A stretch of 64,000 nt of DNA, from NCBI GenBank assembly GCA_021904315.1, contig CM038923.1:7694038-7758037 (forward strand), read 5' to 3'. The notes beneath the pieces were generated by a model. It had not been told where the DNA came from. It saw only the letters and a list, made by a program, of their open reading frames with translations, and ran no database searches. A program made the position numbers and the translations under genes. The stretch comes from Sphagnum magellanicum. Taxonomy: Eukaryota > Streptophyta > Sphagnopsida > Sphagnales > Sphagnaceae. Positions 23,166 through 35,304 of this stretch are shown here, piece after piece. The number at the start of each line of letters is the position of its first letter. Position 1 is the first letter of the stretch.

Positions 23166-25247
23166 AAAGATGTGCACCTATCTAGGTGCGAGGGGAACCT
23201 AAAAGTAGGTGCAAGGTGGAGGGTAAAGCACCCTACAATTACACTGAAATTTTTTTATTGGTTCTTTTACATGTATTTACATTTGTATTTTGGTTGTTTA
23301 TCGATCATGGTGTATACACTCATGAATTGTTTGTTTTTTCCTTTTAAGAAATTTGACAAGTTTGTCCCTTAACTTTATGTTTGTTTAAATGAAAGTGTAT
23401 GTATCTCCATTGGAAGATTTTGGTGCTAATTTTCTTGTAATAACCATTTGCTATTGAGAATTTGAAATTGGTTCAATGAGACATCAATCCATCATCAATG
23501 AACAATTTTATTTATCTATCCTCTCTATCTATTTACCAAGTGACTTGGTAAATTGTAGACAAAGACCATGGAAATAAATAAATACATCATTTTTCTTGAC
23601 TCTTGATGTGGTTTAGGAATAGGTGGCCCAAAACATTGAAATTGACATTCTACAATAAGAAAAAATAAATATCCAAAAAGTCAATTATAATCTTTAAATT
23701 TCATCTATTAAGAAAATGTTTCAACATATTTTTGATTGAGTCAATATTGAAACTAAGTTGAATACACTTTAAATGCAATTGAATAAAAAAAAAAATGCAC
23801 ACATTGAAGTTGAAGTTTAAACTTTGGCATTTCAAATTATAATGAGTATAAGTTCCAGTACAAAACAAGAACAAGCACATTAAAGAACCTTCCAAATCTT
23901 TAGCAAAAGAGATAAGTTTGAAAGGTGTCAACATTTTTCAATGTTTTTGAGCTTTAGTGAAGTAAAATGTGTGTCTTTTGCAAATATCAAAATTTCCCAA
24001 GTGCAATATCACAAAGAAATGTTTAGAGAATGCATGATAAATTCACATGATGTGCCATTCAATGTTTTTTTGGGTGTAAAATTTCACCAAAATGCAAAAA
24101 GAAAAAGAATTGAATATTTTATCACAATATTCTTTTTTTTTTTAAATCACCAAATTAAAAGAAGTTTTTTTTGGTGTAATTTTTTGGGCAAATTGGACTA
24201 TGCTTTTTAGTTTCGTAAAAGTTTTTAAAATATTTTATTTTTTGTTTGGATAGATTTTAAAACATGTTATCATTTAATGCTAATTTTTTCTTGGGATGTT
24301 AGTCAATGATGCAACATTTGAAATTTGCAAAAAAAAATTGGTGCCATTGCTAGAATTTCTTGTGGACAAATGCATTTTTACATTTTTAAAACAATGTAGA
24401 TATCCATCTTCCTTTATTTGGAATATTTGGGTTTAGCCTTCTTGCCCCACAAATGATAACCATTTGACAATAGCAACCTCCCTAACACTTGTTCATTTAT
24501 TCAATTAACATAAGACATAGAAGAAGGAAGAGCGTTGTCAAAAAGGTCAATCAGTTAGGCTAACGATGATAGCCGGCAACCAAGCCAAGCACGTAGTCAA
24601 GTGTGTAAAGGAGAAAAAATTCAAAGCATCCTAATGTTTTTTCTTTCAGTTTTTTTATGCTTGTTACTTTTTTTTCATTTACGCTTTGTTGTACTTCATC
24701 TATTATATACCTTGCTGAGCACCTTCTTGTACAAATCTTAGTTTTAAAAAGAGAAGAGGATGGTTCGCCTAGTTATAAATAAGAACATCTTCTTCGCCAT
24801 GTGGCTATTGGACCGTGACAAGTACGAGTTTTGTAGCCTTCTTTAATAAGATTACTTTGTATACATGTGGTTTTTAGAGGTTTGGGATGATGAAAACACA
24901 TTTCAAAACCAAAAAGTATGTGTTAGCTTGAATTGTTTTGCAAGGAGTTAGGGTTTTCATCTAGGGTTTTTTTAAAGCTCATCTAGGTTTGTTGGTAAAG
25001 CACCCAAAAAATTCAATCATGCTGAAACCCACATCCACCCCCTTCCTTAAAAAGAAGAACTAGAAAGGAGAAGAAGAACTAGTGGCAATGAAAGTTTAGG
25101 TCGCTTAAACTTTTTAGATTTTCTTAACATGGTGGGACATATGAGAGCAACTGCTTTTTGGAGCAAAGGAGGAGGATAGTGACAACAACAACACCAACAT
25201 CAATAGACAACAAGACAACAAAGGTAAAGAGGCTAAGGGAAGATAGG

Positions 25248-25278
<31 letters not shown>

Positions 25279-26160
25279 GCTTTTCTTTTGTCTGGGTTTT
25301 GTTTTGTGGTGGGTCTTTTTTTTACACTTTTGTCAAGCTTAGAAAGTTTTATTTCTCCAAGAATCTAATCATTATATTCAAACTAAGCATAATAGAAAGT
25401 TTCTACTACACAAAGAGAAACTTCACCACAATCTTGGTTTTTCTTGGTTCTTGTCATAGTCCTAAAACAATAACAAAAGAAGAAGAAAATATAAATAAAT
25501 AAAAATGTGTTGTAAATGTGAATTTTTCAATACTTAATGGCTAGTCATTCACCAATATGTTTTCTAAGATGTTTTTTTTAAAGCAAAATATTAAATCTAG
25601 GGTGTTTTTCTATTATTAAAGTTGGGTGTTACATTAATTGGGTAGTTTAAAAAATAGAAGATTAAAAGTTTCTAGGCCCCTAATTCTTGCATAATAGTTC
25701 TTGAAAAATATATCGGTTGTGCTAAACCCAATAGAGTAAGGATGATGATGTCGAAGGTTTTGTCAAAATTGAAATTCAGTTATCTTTTGAAATAAGATTT
25801 GTTTGTTTGTAATAATTCATTATTTTTTTCCATTTGATTGGTCTAGTCTTATGTGGTTGGCTCTATAGGTTTAAAATTATCGTGTTGAAATAGGAAATCT
25901 TTAAAACTTGGGACCTATTTGTAATTGCACAAATAGGTCCCAATATAATATTTAAATATTAGAGTGTTTAGGTTTTGTTGAATCCAGTAGCTTAGTGGTC
26001 GTGACACATAAACCCATAATGAAGTTAAGGTTTAGCCTTGGCATAATGTCTTAGCAAAGGAATTTTTGGAAAGTTTTTTACCTTTTTTTTTTTTTCCGTT
26101 TCGTTTAATATTGTGTGATTAGTTTTGTAGATTTAGGATTCCTTGTAACGGTCGGTAGTT
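23166..26160. other. Intergenic DNA
   Basis: AT-rich, with short chance open frames and a (TG)n run at 25252-25264. No recognisable domain or RNA gene. Confidence 0.4.
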
Positions 26161-26164
26161 TTTA

Positions 26165-29100
26165 AAAAGTGGGGCCATAATAGACCTCCTACCACATGGG
26201 CACCAAACGTCCCATGTCCCCCAACTCATCTTGTGTCGTCAAACCTCGTAATTCCATCACCCATTCGTCGAGGGTTAACCCATCATCAATGTTCCTATCA
26301 AACATCTAATTCATCCAATCCAAACCCTTGTGATCATCCTAGCTCAATACCTTCCTTTATTCCCACTCCATTTGCATTAATTTAGACTTGGGTTTCAACA
26401 TTAGATGTCCTCGAATCCTTTCACTTAAGCTTTTATCGTCTTTATTTATATAACTGCATCCTCACCGTTCCATGGCGTGATGTATAAGTGACATTTTGTT
26501 TTCCATTGAATAAATTAGTGCAGGACCCTTATAATGTGGTAGCTTGGCATTTGTTCCTCCTACTACCCAATGGTGTCTTGCTTTGCTTCCTCGTGGTGGG
26601 GTGACATGGCATAGGGAAATGCATAAAATAATTCAAGCATTCTTTAGCAAGCAACTGGGAAAACTTGCAAGAGGGGTTTTTTTTGTGGGCCCAAGCTTTG
26701 TTAACCAATTCAAACTCCATCCCTTTTCCCAACATGATCCTCTAATTCACAAAAGTTTGTTCTGTAGTTTAACCTTTGGTCGTGTAAGGGAATACTCTCG
26801 AACAACTCACGTTTTTCCACCATTTTTTCTTGCACTCACGTCCTTTAACACCACCTCAGTTCTCATCGCATTACACCTCAAATCAGATGGCTATTCCTTG
26901 TTTTTCTTTGAAGATTACGAGCCACACCAAGACCTCAAACTTTCTTCCAATTCCTTCAAGTTAGTGTTCTAATGCATGTTGCATTTATTAGCAAATGGTC
27001 TTTTTGGGATGGTTTTTGAACACCTTCGAACACCTTGAAGATTCAATGAGTGGATTGCTTTAGTTGTTTTAATTTTATTTTTCATATTGCAGAAGGCCAC
27101 ATTCTACCCCAAATTGCACATGTCCTTGAAATGGCCCGCCTTTTAGCCATGACCAAGCCTTTAGGTGGAATTCATCCCATTGCAGTGGGGGGACCATTGT
27201 ATCGATTCACAAGCCGTGCTTTATGTCTTCAATTTTGTGAAGCTTTTGTAACACACTTTTCCCCACACCAATTTGGAGTTACAATTAGGGGTGGTTGTGA
27301 AGTAGTAATCCACGACATTAGATGCACCCTGGACTTTCACCTCGACTAAGTTGTTCTTTAATTGGACATGGAGACATTTTTAATTTAGTGTCAAAATGGG
27401 TCATATTTCAAGAACTTCGTGTAGTAGGTGGGGACATCATATAATTCATTTTCTTTGTTCGTGCATTTTATGTATTCGAGTTTCCTTTGTTTTATAGTCA
27501 TCGTAATCGTGAAGGTGATTTCACAATCATCCCATTTGCCATGGGGATTCGTCAAGGTGATCCTTTGGGGGGGGGGGGGGGGGGGGGGGCACTATTTGTT
27601 TTAGCCCATTTTAGGGCTTTACGTTCTATAACTAGTCATTTCCCTTCTTGTCTATTTCCATCCATTATAGATGATGCTCACATCATAGGTCCCCCTTCAG
27701 TTGTATCATTTGCCTATGAACATTTAAAGACCAAACTTTATGTGATAGGTCTTTTCATCCAACCTTAGAAATGTGTTGCATGGTCACCTTCTAACCTATC
27801 GCCAAACTTTAACACCCCATCCTAGTTTACCACCCCATCTAAAAGAATTAAAGTCTTGGGGGTTTCATTAGGCACCTTAATTTTCACATCATCCTTCATC
27901 AAAGGTGCCATGTAAAGAGATGTTTGACATGTGGACTTTCTCCTTAGAATGGGTGATGTTCAGGTGACCTTTGGAATTCTAATTCGTTGTTTTGTGCAAC
28001 GCCCATCATATCTTTTATAATGCACACCTCCATCTTCCACCTTCATGGAATCCTTTATTTCCTTTGATTTTTCCTTCCATAAAATGCTTGGATGCCTTTT
28101 GGGTCCAGGATCCTTTGATAGCCTAGAAGGACCTTTAGCTCGTAAACAAGCCTTCTTCCCAATAACTTTTGGTGGCGTCAGGCACATATTGACATTCATC
28201 ATCACCCTAACAACTTATTTAAAAAATTGGGCCCTTGTCATTTTAGTCATAGTTGTTAGGTTTATGGTTGATCAACGTCCTTTCCTTTTTGAAGCTTTAG
28301 CATGAGTTGACAATAACACATTTATTTTCCAGCAACACTTCAAGGCGGCATGTGATCTTCTACCACCCCCAATTCGTGCGTGTCTTCTTCCATTTGAATA
28401 ACTCATCAAATAACAAATGGTTCAATTTCAAGATTCCATTTCGGAGCATCTACACCATCATACCCTTTTTAACATGTTTTTTGACAGGACATCTAAAGCC
28501 CATCGTGTTTGAATTTTATCATGTTCTGGCTTAGGGGCAAATGTTTGGCTTATAACTTGACCAATTTTTTCAGTTTTTTTATTATCTTTTCCAATTTTTT
28601 GCATAACACTTTGTATGCAATTTGGACTACCCCATCCCTCAATTGCAAGCATCCCTTGATGTGTGTGCACACATCCCATTGACCCTATGGGTATCTACCT
28701 TTTGCATTGTGTTCATGGCAATGAACGCACTGGAACCCATGATGCAATTCACGACACTTTTGCCGCCATTACGCGAGATGCTAATTTCCATGTGGGATGA
28801 AAATAATTACATGCAATTCCTTTAACCACATTCAACTCCTCTCATTGATGAGTTGACATTATGTTTACCAAAAATGACATTTGCACCTTAGTCGACATTG
28901 TCATTTGCAATTCAACACGAGCAAATTTACTTCCCTAATCTTGCACAATTAAAATTTGTTGCCTTAGATGTAGCTCAAGCCAAGGAAAGGAGTTATCGCA
29001 ACTAACACCCCACTAATTAATTCCTCATTTTAGCAATTGAGGTATTTGGTTGCTAACACAAACATGTTGATGTGTTTTTACACAACTATGCTAATGCCAT

Positions 29101-29310
29101 TTGGAGCTTGAGGGGGACAAAAGGCCCTCATCTTTTTACCTTGGTCACTTTTTTTCGTCAAAACATTTCGATCACAATACAAAAGATGCAAATGTTTTCC
29201 ATCTTAAATTGGGCGATAACCATAAGCTTAGCTATTTCCCAACTTCCACCCCTTCAAGACACACCTCCCATCACCAAAGCTGATCTATTGCAATTTGTTG
29301 GTTTTTGACA
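26165..29310 (+). pseudogene. Decayed reverse-transcriptase element (non-LTR-like, plus strand)
   Basis: Fragments in several frames line up as one reverse-transcriptase protein. The part 27050-27349 has ARLLAMTKPLGGIHPIAVGG, SRALCLQF and GVTIRGGCEVVIHDIRCTLD, which match the fingers region of RVT_1-type non-LTR reverse transcriptases. The next piece, 27487-27768, has AMGIRQGDPLGG, RALRSITSHFPS and IIDDAHIIGPPSV, where the DD of the catalytic motif is kept. Later pieces (28045-28534, 29072-29308) fit a C-terminal region with no LTR-element domains. The motif-A region (about 27355) is scrambled, and stops separate all pieces, so it is dead. The 26544-26972 frame is probably its N-terminal part. 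An AATAAA-type signal follows at about 29461. No integrase, gag or LTR was seen. Confidence 0.75.
27567..27589 (+). repeat. Run of 23 G inside the RT QGDPLG region
   Basis: The run follows codons for RQGDPL and adds several Gly codons before ALFVLAHF. The frame remains open through it. It looks like an expansion of the GGG codons of the normal PLGG turn. Confidence 0.9.
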
Positions 29311-29925
29311 TGTAAATATGGCCGACCTTCCATATGTGGTGAGTTATGGACATGCATAGATTTTCATAGCAACTTTGAACTAACTTGACGTCATGTCATT
29401 TCTCCCTTTTTCCTTTATTTTACTCCTTTGTATATTTCGTTAATCTATGATGTGTTTCTTAATAAAAATTTACAAGTTTTTAATAAAACATAAGTGTTAA
29501 GGATTGAATTATATTTTTTTCAAATACAAAATTAATTAATTTTTAATTCAAGTATTTAGTATTCTTGCTTTTACCCCTCAAAACATGAAAAAACTTAATA
29601 AAATACATTTAGACGTTTCATGAAAAGCTTTTGAAAACTAACAAATAAAAAAAATTGACCTATCTTCCAATATTGTAATTCTTGAATATGGTGGACTAAT
29701 TAAAAATTTTAATGTTTAATTAGATTTTAAGAAGTGTACATTTGGATTTCCATTTAATTATTTTTACAAGAGAAATATCAAAATTAAAAAAATTAATAAA
29801 GTTTTGTTACATACACTAAGTTCAAATGTTTATTATTTGATGGCCAAAGAAAAAGAGGAGGAAAAAAAATCACATCAAAATCCAAAATTTTAAAAAATCT
29901 TCCTCTTTCCAACCATCCAACAAAG
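29311..29925. other. AT-rich 3' flank of the RT element
   Basis: It contains the probable polyadenylation signal of the element (about 29461). Otherwise AT-rich DNA with nothing recognised. Confidence 0.4.
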
Positions 29926-29929
29926 TAAT

Positions 29930-30530
29930 AGACTTGTTGAAGAATATCTCACAACGAAAGGAGAAATTGAGAAAGATTTTTTTGATGAAATTATGAAAAA
30001 TCCAAGATTTTAGACATTGAAAAAAGAGAAAATTTGAGGGATGCAAAGAGAAGTTTTGAAATTTTGAGAAAAGAAAGAAGAAGAAATTCAGAAGAAAAAT
30101 ATTTTAAGAAAAAATTAAGAGGAGGAAAGGAAATTGATGAATATCTCACAAGAAGATTTACAAAAGTTGTCAAAGGAAAAGAACAATTGAACAAGCAAAA
30201 AAGCAAAATTTGAACAAATTAAGAAAAAGAAAGATTTGAAGAGGTAAATTAAAAAGGAAAAGAATTGAAGAAGAATTTGAAAAAAAAGAGTTGTTAAAAA
30301 AAAAATTGAAAAGAAAAGATTTGAAGAAGAAGAAGAAATAAAAAGAAGAAATGATTTCCAAAAAGTCGACAAAGAGAAAACAATTAAAGAATGTAATGAG
30401 AAGCTTGAAAAAACATTGCAAAAAAGAAACATTTTTGAAGAAGTTGAGAGTACAAAAAGTTGTTGAGGAAAGAAAATTTGTAAAAGAAAAGTTGAGAAGA
30501 GAACAATTGGAAGAAATGTAGAGAATATAC
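29930..30530. other. 600-bp strongly purine-rich plus strand
   Basis: The plus strand is dominated by AAGAAAAGA and GAAGAAGAAG motifs. Frames on the minus strand therefore encode Phe/Leu/Ser-rich peptides, and the plus strand encodes broken Lys/Glu-rich ones. Stops interrupt all plus frames. It could be a decayed coiled-coil coding sequence or an expanded purine microsatellite; I cannot tell. Confidence 0.5.
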
Positions 30531-31640
30531 ACCATATGCAAAGAACAACAACAATAAACTAGTACCTATAATATTATAATATTAGATTTAAGCAAGAGAA
30601 TAACCCAAGTGACTAGCAATGGAACCCACACACATAAATGTATATTCATTTAACAAGAGTATACTTATTCTTGCAAAAGAAGAACAAAAAGCCTTTGATA
30701 CCTATATAGTGTAAAGGTGGGAAACTTGAATTATTCTTGAATCATGTTAATTAAATTATTTTTCAAATCCAACTAAACTACTAGCTTTTAATTCATCTTG
30801 CACTTGGCATTCACCAAGCATAACTTTTCACCTTTCCTTTCTTGTGCATGCATCATTTGAACATGATGTTGGATATGAATTTAAATTTTGATCCATTAAT
30901 AAGAATGTTACGTTTTTCATCCATTAATAGGAAGGTTACATGATTTTTCATCCATCAACAAGAAAGTTAGGCTATTGTTCTTGAGCTTCTAAATGGTAGG
31001 TAATGTAATTATGTCATTTGTCAATTATATGATCTATTCCATTCATATTATTCATGATCACTTGTTTTACCTCATTCACTTCATTTTATTCATCACACCC
31101 ACATAATATTGTATTTTGTGCCATCAATTTGGCATACAACATGCAATGGATGAGACGAGGCTTTGCATACCCACCCCCTCCAATAGAAGCCTTGAAAGCC
31201 GGTAGATGGGATCAATTTTACACATCATATATATTAATTCACTTGGTCTGTCTGTGACAGTGACTCCGAACGGACAATGGCCACGGACAGTTGTTTGAAA
31301 AAAAAAGTTTTTTTAAAAAACCAAAAACATCAACCAAACATTGTTGAATAACACACCTGTGCATTATGCACAGGGTTCACACTAGTATCAATAATCCTCG
31401 TTACCACCCAAATCACTTTGAATTTGTACGAGATGTACAATTTGATGATAATCTCATACACATATATCATTCCCATAATACCATTTACAAAATGAAAATT
31501 TGCATTCACACCTTCACCCCTTTGCTCACATTGACCAAAATCATTCATGAAATCTGCCCATTTTTCTCTCACAATTTTTTCTATTTCCAAGCACAATTCC
31601 AAATCCTACCTACCAGCATTAAAAATTTACAACTCTGCTC
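30531..31640. other. Intergenic DNA with a short tandem repeat
   Basis: Three copies of a roughly 33-bp unit, with CATCCATTAATA and AGAATGTTACGTTTTT variants, lie at about 30890-30972. No gene is recognised in the rest. Confidence 0.5.
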
Positions 31641-32566
31641 TAAACCCTAAAACCCTAAACTCTAAACTCGATCCGAGTTGGAACATAATTAGAGAAAAGA
31701 AATTGAAGAATCTGATGCTGCAAAGAGATTCAGAAGCTTTGAAGAAGAAGAAGAAGAAAATTGAGAGAGAAGTTGTTGAGAAGAAAGAAATAATTGAAAG
31801 AAGAAGAATTCTCTGGTTCATTGAAAGTTGAGTCTAAGATTAAGAGTTTGTAAGATGATTTTGGAGACTAGTGTTCATCAGAATGATCAACAGATTTCAA
31901 AAATTCCCAGGATCTTGCACCAGCTCTAGACATGATGAATTTGCTGTCAAAGAAGTTTGGGAAGAAGAAGAAGAAGAAGAAGAAGAAGAAGATTCATGTA
32001 CAAATATTGTGAGAATTCATTAATTTCTGGTACAGAGATCTGTTCAGAAAGTGGGAGCCAGAGTGCACACTTTGAAGCAGCTGATGATCCTTGCAGTAGC
32101 AGCAACAGGAACAGCAGCTAATTCCACAACATTGCACACTGGATCTTCAACCAGAAAAAAAGAATCTTGAAGAAGAAGAAGAAGAAGTTTCACTCATGAT
32201 TCCTGGAAGTTCACTCTTCTCATGTAGGACGTAGTAATATAATTTCAATTCTAGCCAAGAATTGAAAATGAATTTGCAGTTGAATTACGAACTTTGTAAT
32301 TACTGCAGCTGCACTAGCTGCTTGTAATTGATCATCATCCATGATGCGTAAGCTAGCTAGGATCGATTTCAACAAAATGTCAAGAAGGAATGATCATGCA
32401 ACAAAATGTTTAGGAATTATTGCAGCCAGTTGCAGCTGCAGCTAGCTAGCTGGAGAATCAGTACTAGAGCTCAGCTTCTTGATGAGCTGCTAGCTAGCTA
32501 GCTAGCTAGCTTGAGAATCAGTAGTAGCACTAAAGCTCAGCTTGATCTTGAGCTGCAGGTAGCTAG
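31641..32566 (-). other. 3' flank of PAL, with GAA and GCTA repeats
   Basis: CCCTAAA telomere-type units occur at about 31644-31660, (GAA)n at 31741-31757, 31961-31990 and 32169-32188. Near the PAL stop, GCTA repeats (32440-32455, 32492-32512, 32559-32572) are self-complementary. A block containing GAGAATCAGTA, AGCTCAGCTT and GAGCTGC is duplicated at about 32450-32490 and 32512-32557. Part is likely PAL 3' UTR. Confidence 0.5.
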
Positions 32567-34834
32567 CTAGCATTGAGGAGCATTGGACGTTTGAGCTGCA
32601 AAGGGTCCGGGAGTTCCAGTCCATCCTTCCAAGCACTGGAACAAGGGAGCAATGAGTTTGCCCTGGCAGACAGCGTCGTAGACTTTCTCGATCTCTTGAC
32701 CAGGGGAGATAGGACGTAAGCCGGAGAGTAATTGGGTTCCGAGCTCGGAGCGGATGAATTTGTAGAGAGGGTAAGTCCGGCAGTCTTGGATCCTGTTGCG
32801 TACTGGGCCGCCGGAGTAGCTGCCGTGATCATCGGAACTCGGTTTGTCGTTGTTGTCGTAAGCTTGGCGTACTAGTTGTAAACTGGTACTCAATCGTGTC
32901 TTGAGCTCTTCCTCGAAGATGGAGATTCTGTGAAACACGGAAGTGGATTGGTCTTTCTCGTTGTTAGGATTGCTGAGTGCATGCTCTGCTAGTACTTCTC
33001 TCAGCTTCTCCATCAATGGATAGGTTTGGTTCGTCGCATCGTCCGCGTACGTGAACACGGGTTGTCGCTCCACCACTCGGAGAAGATCCTTCTCGCAAAA
33101 GCGTGCAGGTAGTAGCTCACCATTGCTGCCTGTGAAGAGTGTCATCTTTGCTACTTGGGTGACCACTTGCTTCACCGTTGTCTGTAGCGTCTCTTCCACA
33201 TGTCTTAGATCCACTGCCTGGCAAAGAGCAATCAAGTAACTGGAGCTCATGAGCTTGAGAATCTCTACAGATTCTTCTGTTTTCCTGGCGGAGACAAGTC
33301 CCAATGAGTTCACATCTTGATTATGTTGCTCCGCGCTTTGTACATGGGTAGTCACAGGGTTAGCGAGATAGTTGAGCTCTGAGAGATAAGAAGCCATGGC
33401 AATCTCTGCTCCCTTCATCCCGTAATCCAAGCTTGGGTTTGGTCCTCCGCTCAGATTTGATGGCAACCCATTGTTGTAGTAGTCATTTACAAGCTCCGAG
33501 AATTGAGCGAACATGAGCTTACCAATTGCGGCAATCGCCAAGCGCATGTTGTCCATGGATACGCCGATGGGAGTTCCTTGAAAGTTGCCGCCGTGAAGAG
33601 CCCTGCTTCCTGCAGCATCGATGATAGGGTTGTCGTTCACGGAGTTGATTTCCCGCTGAATGGAATGGGTGGCGTTGCGGATCACTTCCACCTGAGGACC
33701 AAGCCATTGCGGAGATGTACGCAGAGCGTAGCGATCCTGCTTCGGTTTCTTCAATGGATCAGTCTCGTGTAGCTTCGCAGCTGCTTTCATGTAAGCACTA
33801 CCATCCAGAACCCATTCCATCACCGCCGCTGCTTCCATTTGTCCAGGGTGATGTTTGAGCTTGTGCGTTAAGGGATCAGTAAACTCCGGCTTGCCTTGCA
33901 TCACCTCACAGAAGAGAGCGGAAAGAACTTCCGCCAAGATCACCAGCACATTGGCATCAAAGCAAACAGTCGATGCCAAAGCAGATCCTACCGCAGTCCC
34001 GTTCACTAAGGCCAAACCTTCCTTAGGCTGCAGCTCGAAGGGCTTCTCAACGCCAGCAAGTCTGAGAGCTTCTAACGCCGAGATTTCTTCTCCATCTTCG
34101 GTGATAGCTCGGGAGTTGGGTCTTGCAGTCAAGAGCCCAGCAATATAAGAGAGAGGAACAAGATCACCAGAAGCAGTGATAGTTCCTCGCAATGGCAACT
34201 TGGGTGTAACATGTGCATTCAGAATCTTCTCCATAGCTTCCAGAATCTCCCATCGAATCCCCGAGAATCCTTGCATCAAAGTGTTGGTGCGAACCAGCAT
34301 GGCTGCTCTGGCGGTAGGAGCCGGCAAACTATTGCCCTTGCCCAACACTCCCGCATTCAGAAACCTGATGAGCTCTCGCTGCAGCTCCACTCCTTGTTGC
34401 GTGCGGCGATGGGAAGTGGCTCCAAACCCAGTCGTCACTCCATAGATGTCTCCTCCATTCATGATCTTGTTGAGAACCCAATTGGAGCTCTCGTCCACAC
34501 GACTCTTGGCATTCTCCGCATCCAACGTTACTCTCACTTCCGGTCTGCGTGCCACTGCTGTGACTTGCCCTACTGTCAGATTCACACCCTCGATGGCTAC
34601 TTCCCGCGACTCGAAGAAAGTCTTCACCATCTCTTTCACCTCATCCAAATGGTTGCCTTCCATTGCTGCCGCTGCCTTACCCCAGTTCAACGGATCCGCG
34701 GCCGTCACCAACACCGAATTGCCCACACAAAGACCATCATCCCCATGATCAAAAGCCGTCATGTTCGTCAAGCTACCCACTGCAGCCAACACTTCTTCAC
34801 TGGCATCTACAAATCCATTTCCCACCTGCGCCAT
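32567..34834 (-). CDS. PAL: Phenylalanine ammonia-lyase, intronless, 755 aa
   Basis: PAL deaminates phenylalanine to trans-cinnamate, the entry step of phenylpropanoid metabolism, as a cytosolic tetramer. The frame is uninterrupted. The MIO prosthetic group forms from Ala-Ser-Gly at about 221-223 in [17 protein letters not shown]. The catalytic Tyr is at about 131 in [12 protein letters not shown]. Residues Phe-Leu at about 158-159 (IRFLNAG) are those of phenylalanine-specific enzymes; tyrosine-using ones have His at the Phe site. Other family blocks are [47 protein letters not shown] and the conserved C-terminal [15 protein letters not shown]. The length is normal to slightly long. I chose MAQVGNG at 34834 because the extra 17 residues from 34885 are leader-like. 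Angiosperm PAL genes usually have one intron; its absence fits a fern, lycophyte or gymnosperm, or a retrocopy. The frame looks intact and functional. Confidence 0.97.
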   Translation of the reverse strand: MAQVGNGFVDASEEVLAAVGSLTNMTAFDHGDDGLCVGNSVLVTAADPLNWGKAAAAMEGNHLDEVKEMVKTFFESREVAIEGVNLTVGQVTAVARRPEVRVTLDAENAKSRVDESSNWVLNKIMNGGDIYGVTTGFGATSHRRTQQGVELQRELIRFLNAGVLGKGNSLPAPTARAAMLVRTNTLMQGFSGIRWEILEAMEKILNAHVTPKLPLRGTITASGDLVPLSYIAGLLTARPNSRAITEDGEEISALEALRLAGVEKPFELQPKEGLALVNGTAVGSALASTVCFDANVLVILAEVLSALFCEVMQGKPEFTDPLTHKLKHHPGQMEAAAVMEWVLDGSAYMKAAAKLHETDPLKKPKQDRYALRTSPQWLGPQVEVIRNATHSIQREINSVNDNPIIDAAGSRALHGGNFQGTPIGVSMDNMRLAIAAIGKLMFAQFSELVNDYYNNGLPSNLSGGPNPSLDYGMKGAEIAMASYLSELNYLANPVTTHVQSAEQHNQDVNSLGLVSARKTEESVEILKLMSSSYLIALCQAVDLRHVEETLQTTVKQVVTQVAKMTLFTGSNGELLPARFCEKDLLRVVERQPVFTYADDATNQTYPLMEKLREVLAEHALSNPNNEKDQSTSVFHRISIFEEELKTRLSTSLQLVRQAYDNNDKPSSDDHGSYSGGPVRNRIQDCRTYPLYKFIRSELGTQLLSGLRPISPGQEIEKVYDAVCQGKLIAPLFQCLEGWTGTPGPFAAQTSNAPQC

Positions 34835-35265
34835 GACGGTTCCTGATTCTCTTCTCTTGTCTATCTCTCTATTTCGAGCTATCAATATGTCTGCTGCCTA
34901 CCTGCCTATGCTGCTGCTGAATTCTGACGACGGGCTTAAGACCAGCTGCTGCTGCTGCCACGAGGATAGAATCTAGATCTGTTGCAAAGCTGCTCTGCAT
35001 ACATGTATGTCTATGTGTCTGCTGCCTGCCTGCCTATGCTGCTGCTGAATTCTGACGACGGGCTTATGACCAGCTGCTGCTGCTGCGGGAGGATAGAATC
35101 TAGATCTGTTGCAAAACTGCTCTGCATACATGTATGTCTATATGTCTGCTGCCTGCTGCTGCTGCTGCTGAATCTGAATCTGAAGATGAGCTAAAGAGCA
35201 GCAGAGGCGAGGATCTAGGATGCAGTAAAAGTTCTGTTGCGAAGTTCTGAGCTGCAAACAAAGAA
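34835..35265 (-). promoter_or_regulatory. PAL 5' leader with upstream ATGs
   Basis: The leader lies between the PAL start and a TATA-like site. It contains upstream ATGs; the one at 35004-35002 opens a short ORF of 22 codons ending with a stop at 34938-34936. A matching ATG recurs at 35131-35129 in the neighbouring repeat copy. If transcribed, these could lower PAL translation. The transcription start is inferred only from the TATA-like site. Confidence 0.4.
34886..35200. repeat. 127-bp tandem duplication in the PAL leader, about 2.4 copies
   Basis: TGTCTGCTGCC recurs at 34888, 35016 and 35143, giving periods of 128 and 127 bp. Copies 1 and 2 are nearly identical, sharing GAATTCTGACGACGGGCTTA and GATAGAATCTAGATCTGTTG. 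Copy 3 is partial and carries an expanded CTG run. Confidence 0.92.
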
Positions 35266-35291
35266 GCGATGAGAGCATGAAATGCGCTGGG

Positions 35292-35304
35292 ATTCTTATA
35301 TTAT
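35292..35304 (-). promoter_or_regulatory. Candidate TATA box of PAL
   Basis: The minus strand reads ATAATATAAGAAT here, about 460 bp before the PAL start codon. The GC-richer stretch just upstream (35370-35480) is compatible with a core promoter. This is a match by eye, not a demonstrated site. Confidence 0.35.

Noticed and set aside
30115..30541. Phe/Leu-rich minus-strand frames as membrane proteins
   Set aside because: They mirror the purine-rich plus strand; hydrophobicity is a by-product of TTT/CTT codons.
34211..34846. 211-codon plus-strand frame over PAL
   Set aside because: Antisense shadow of the highly conserved PAL coding sequence.
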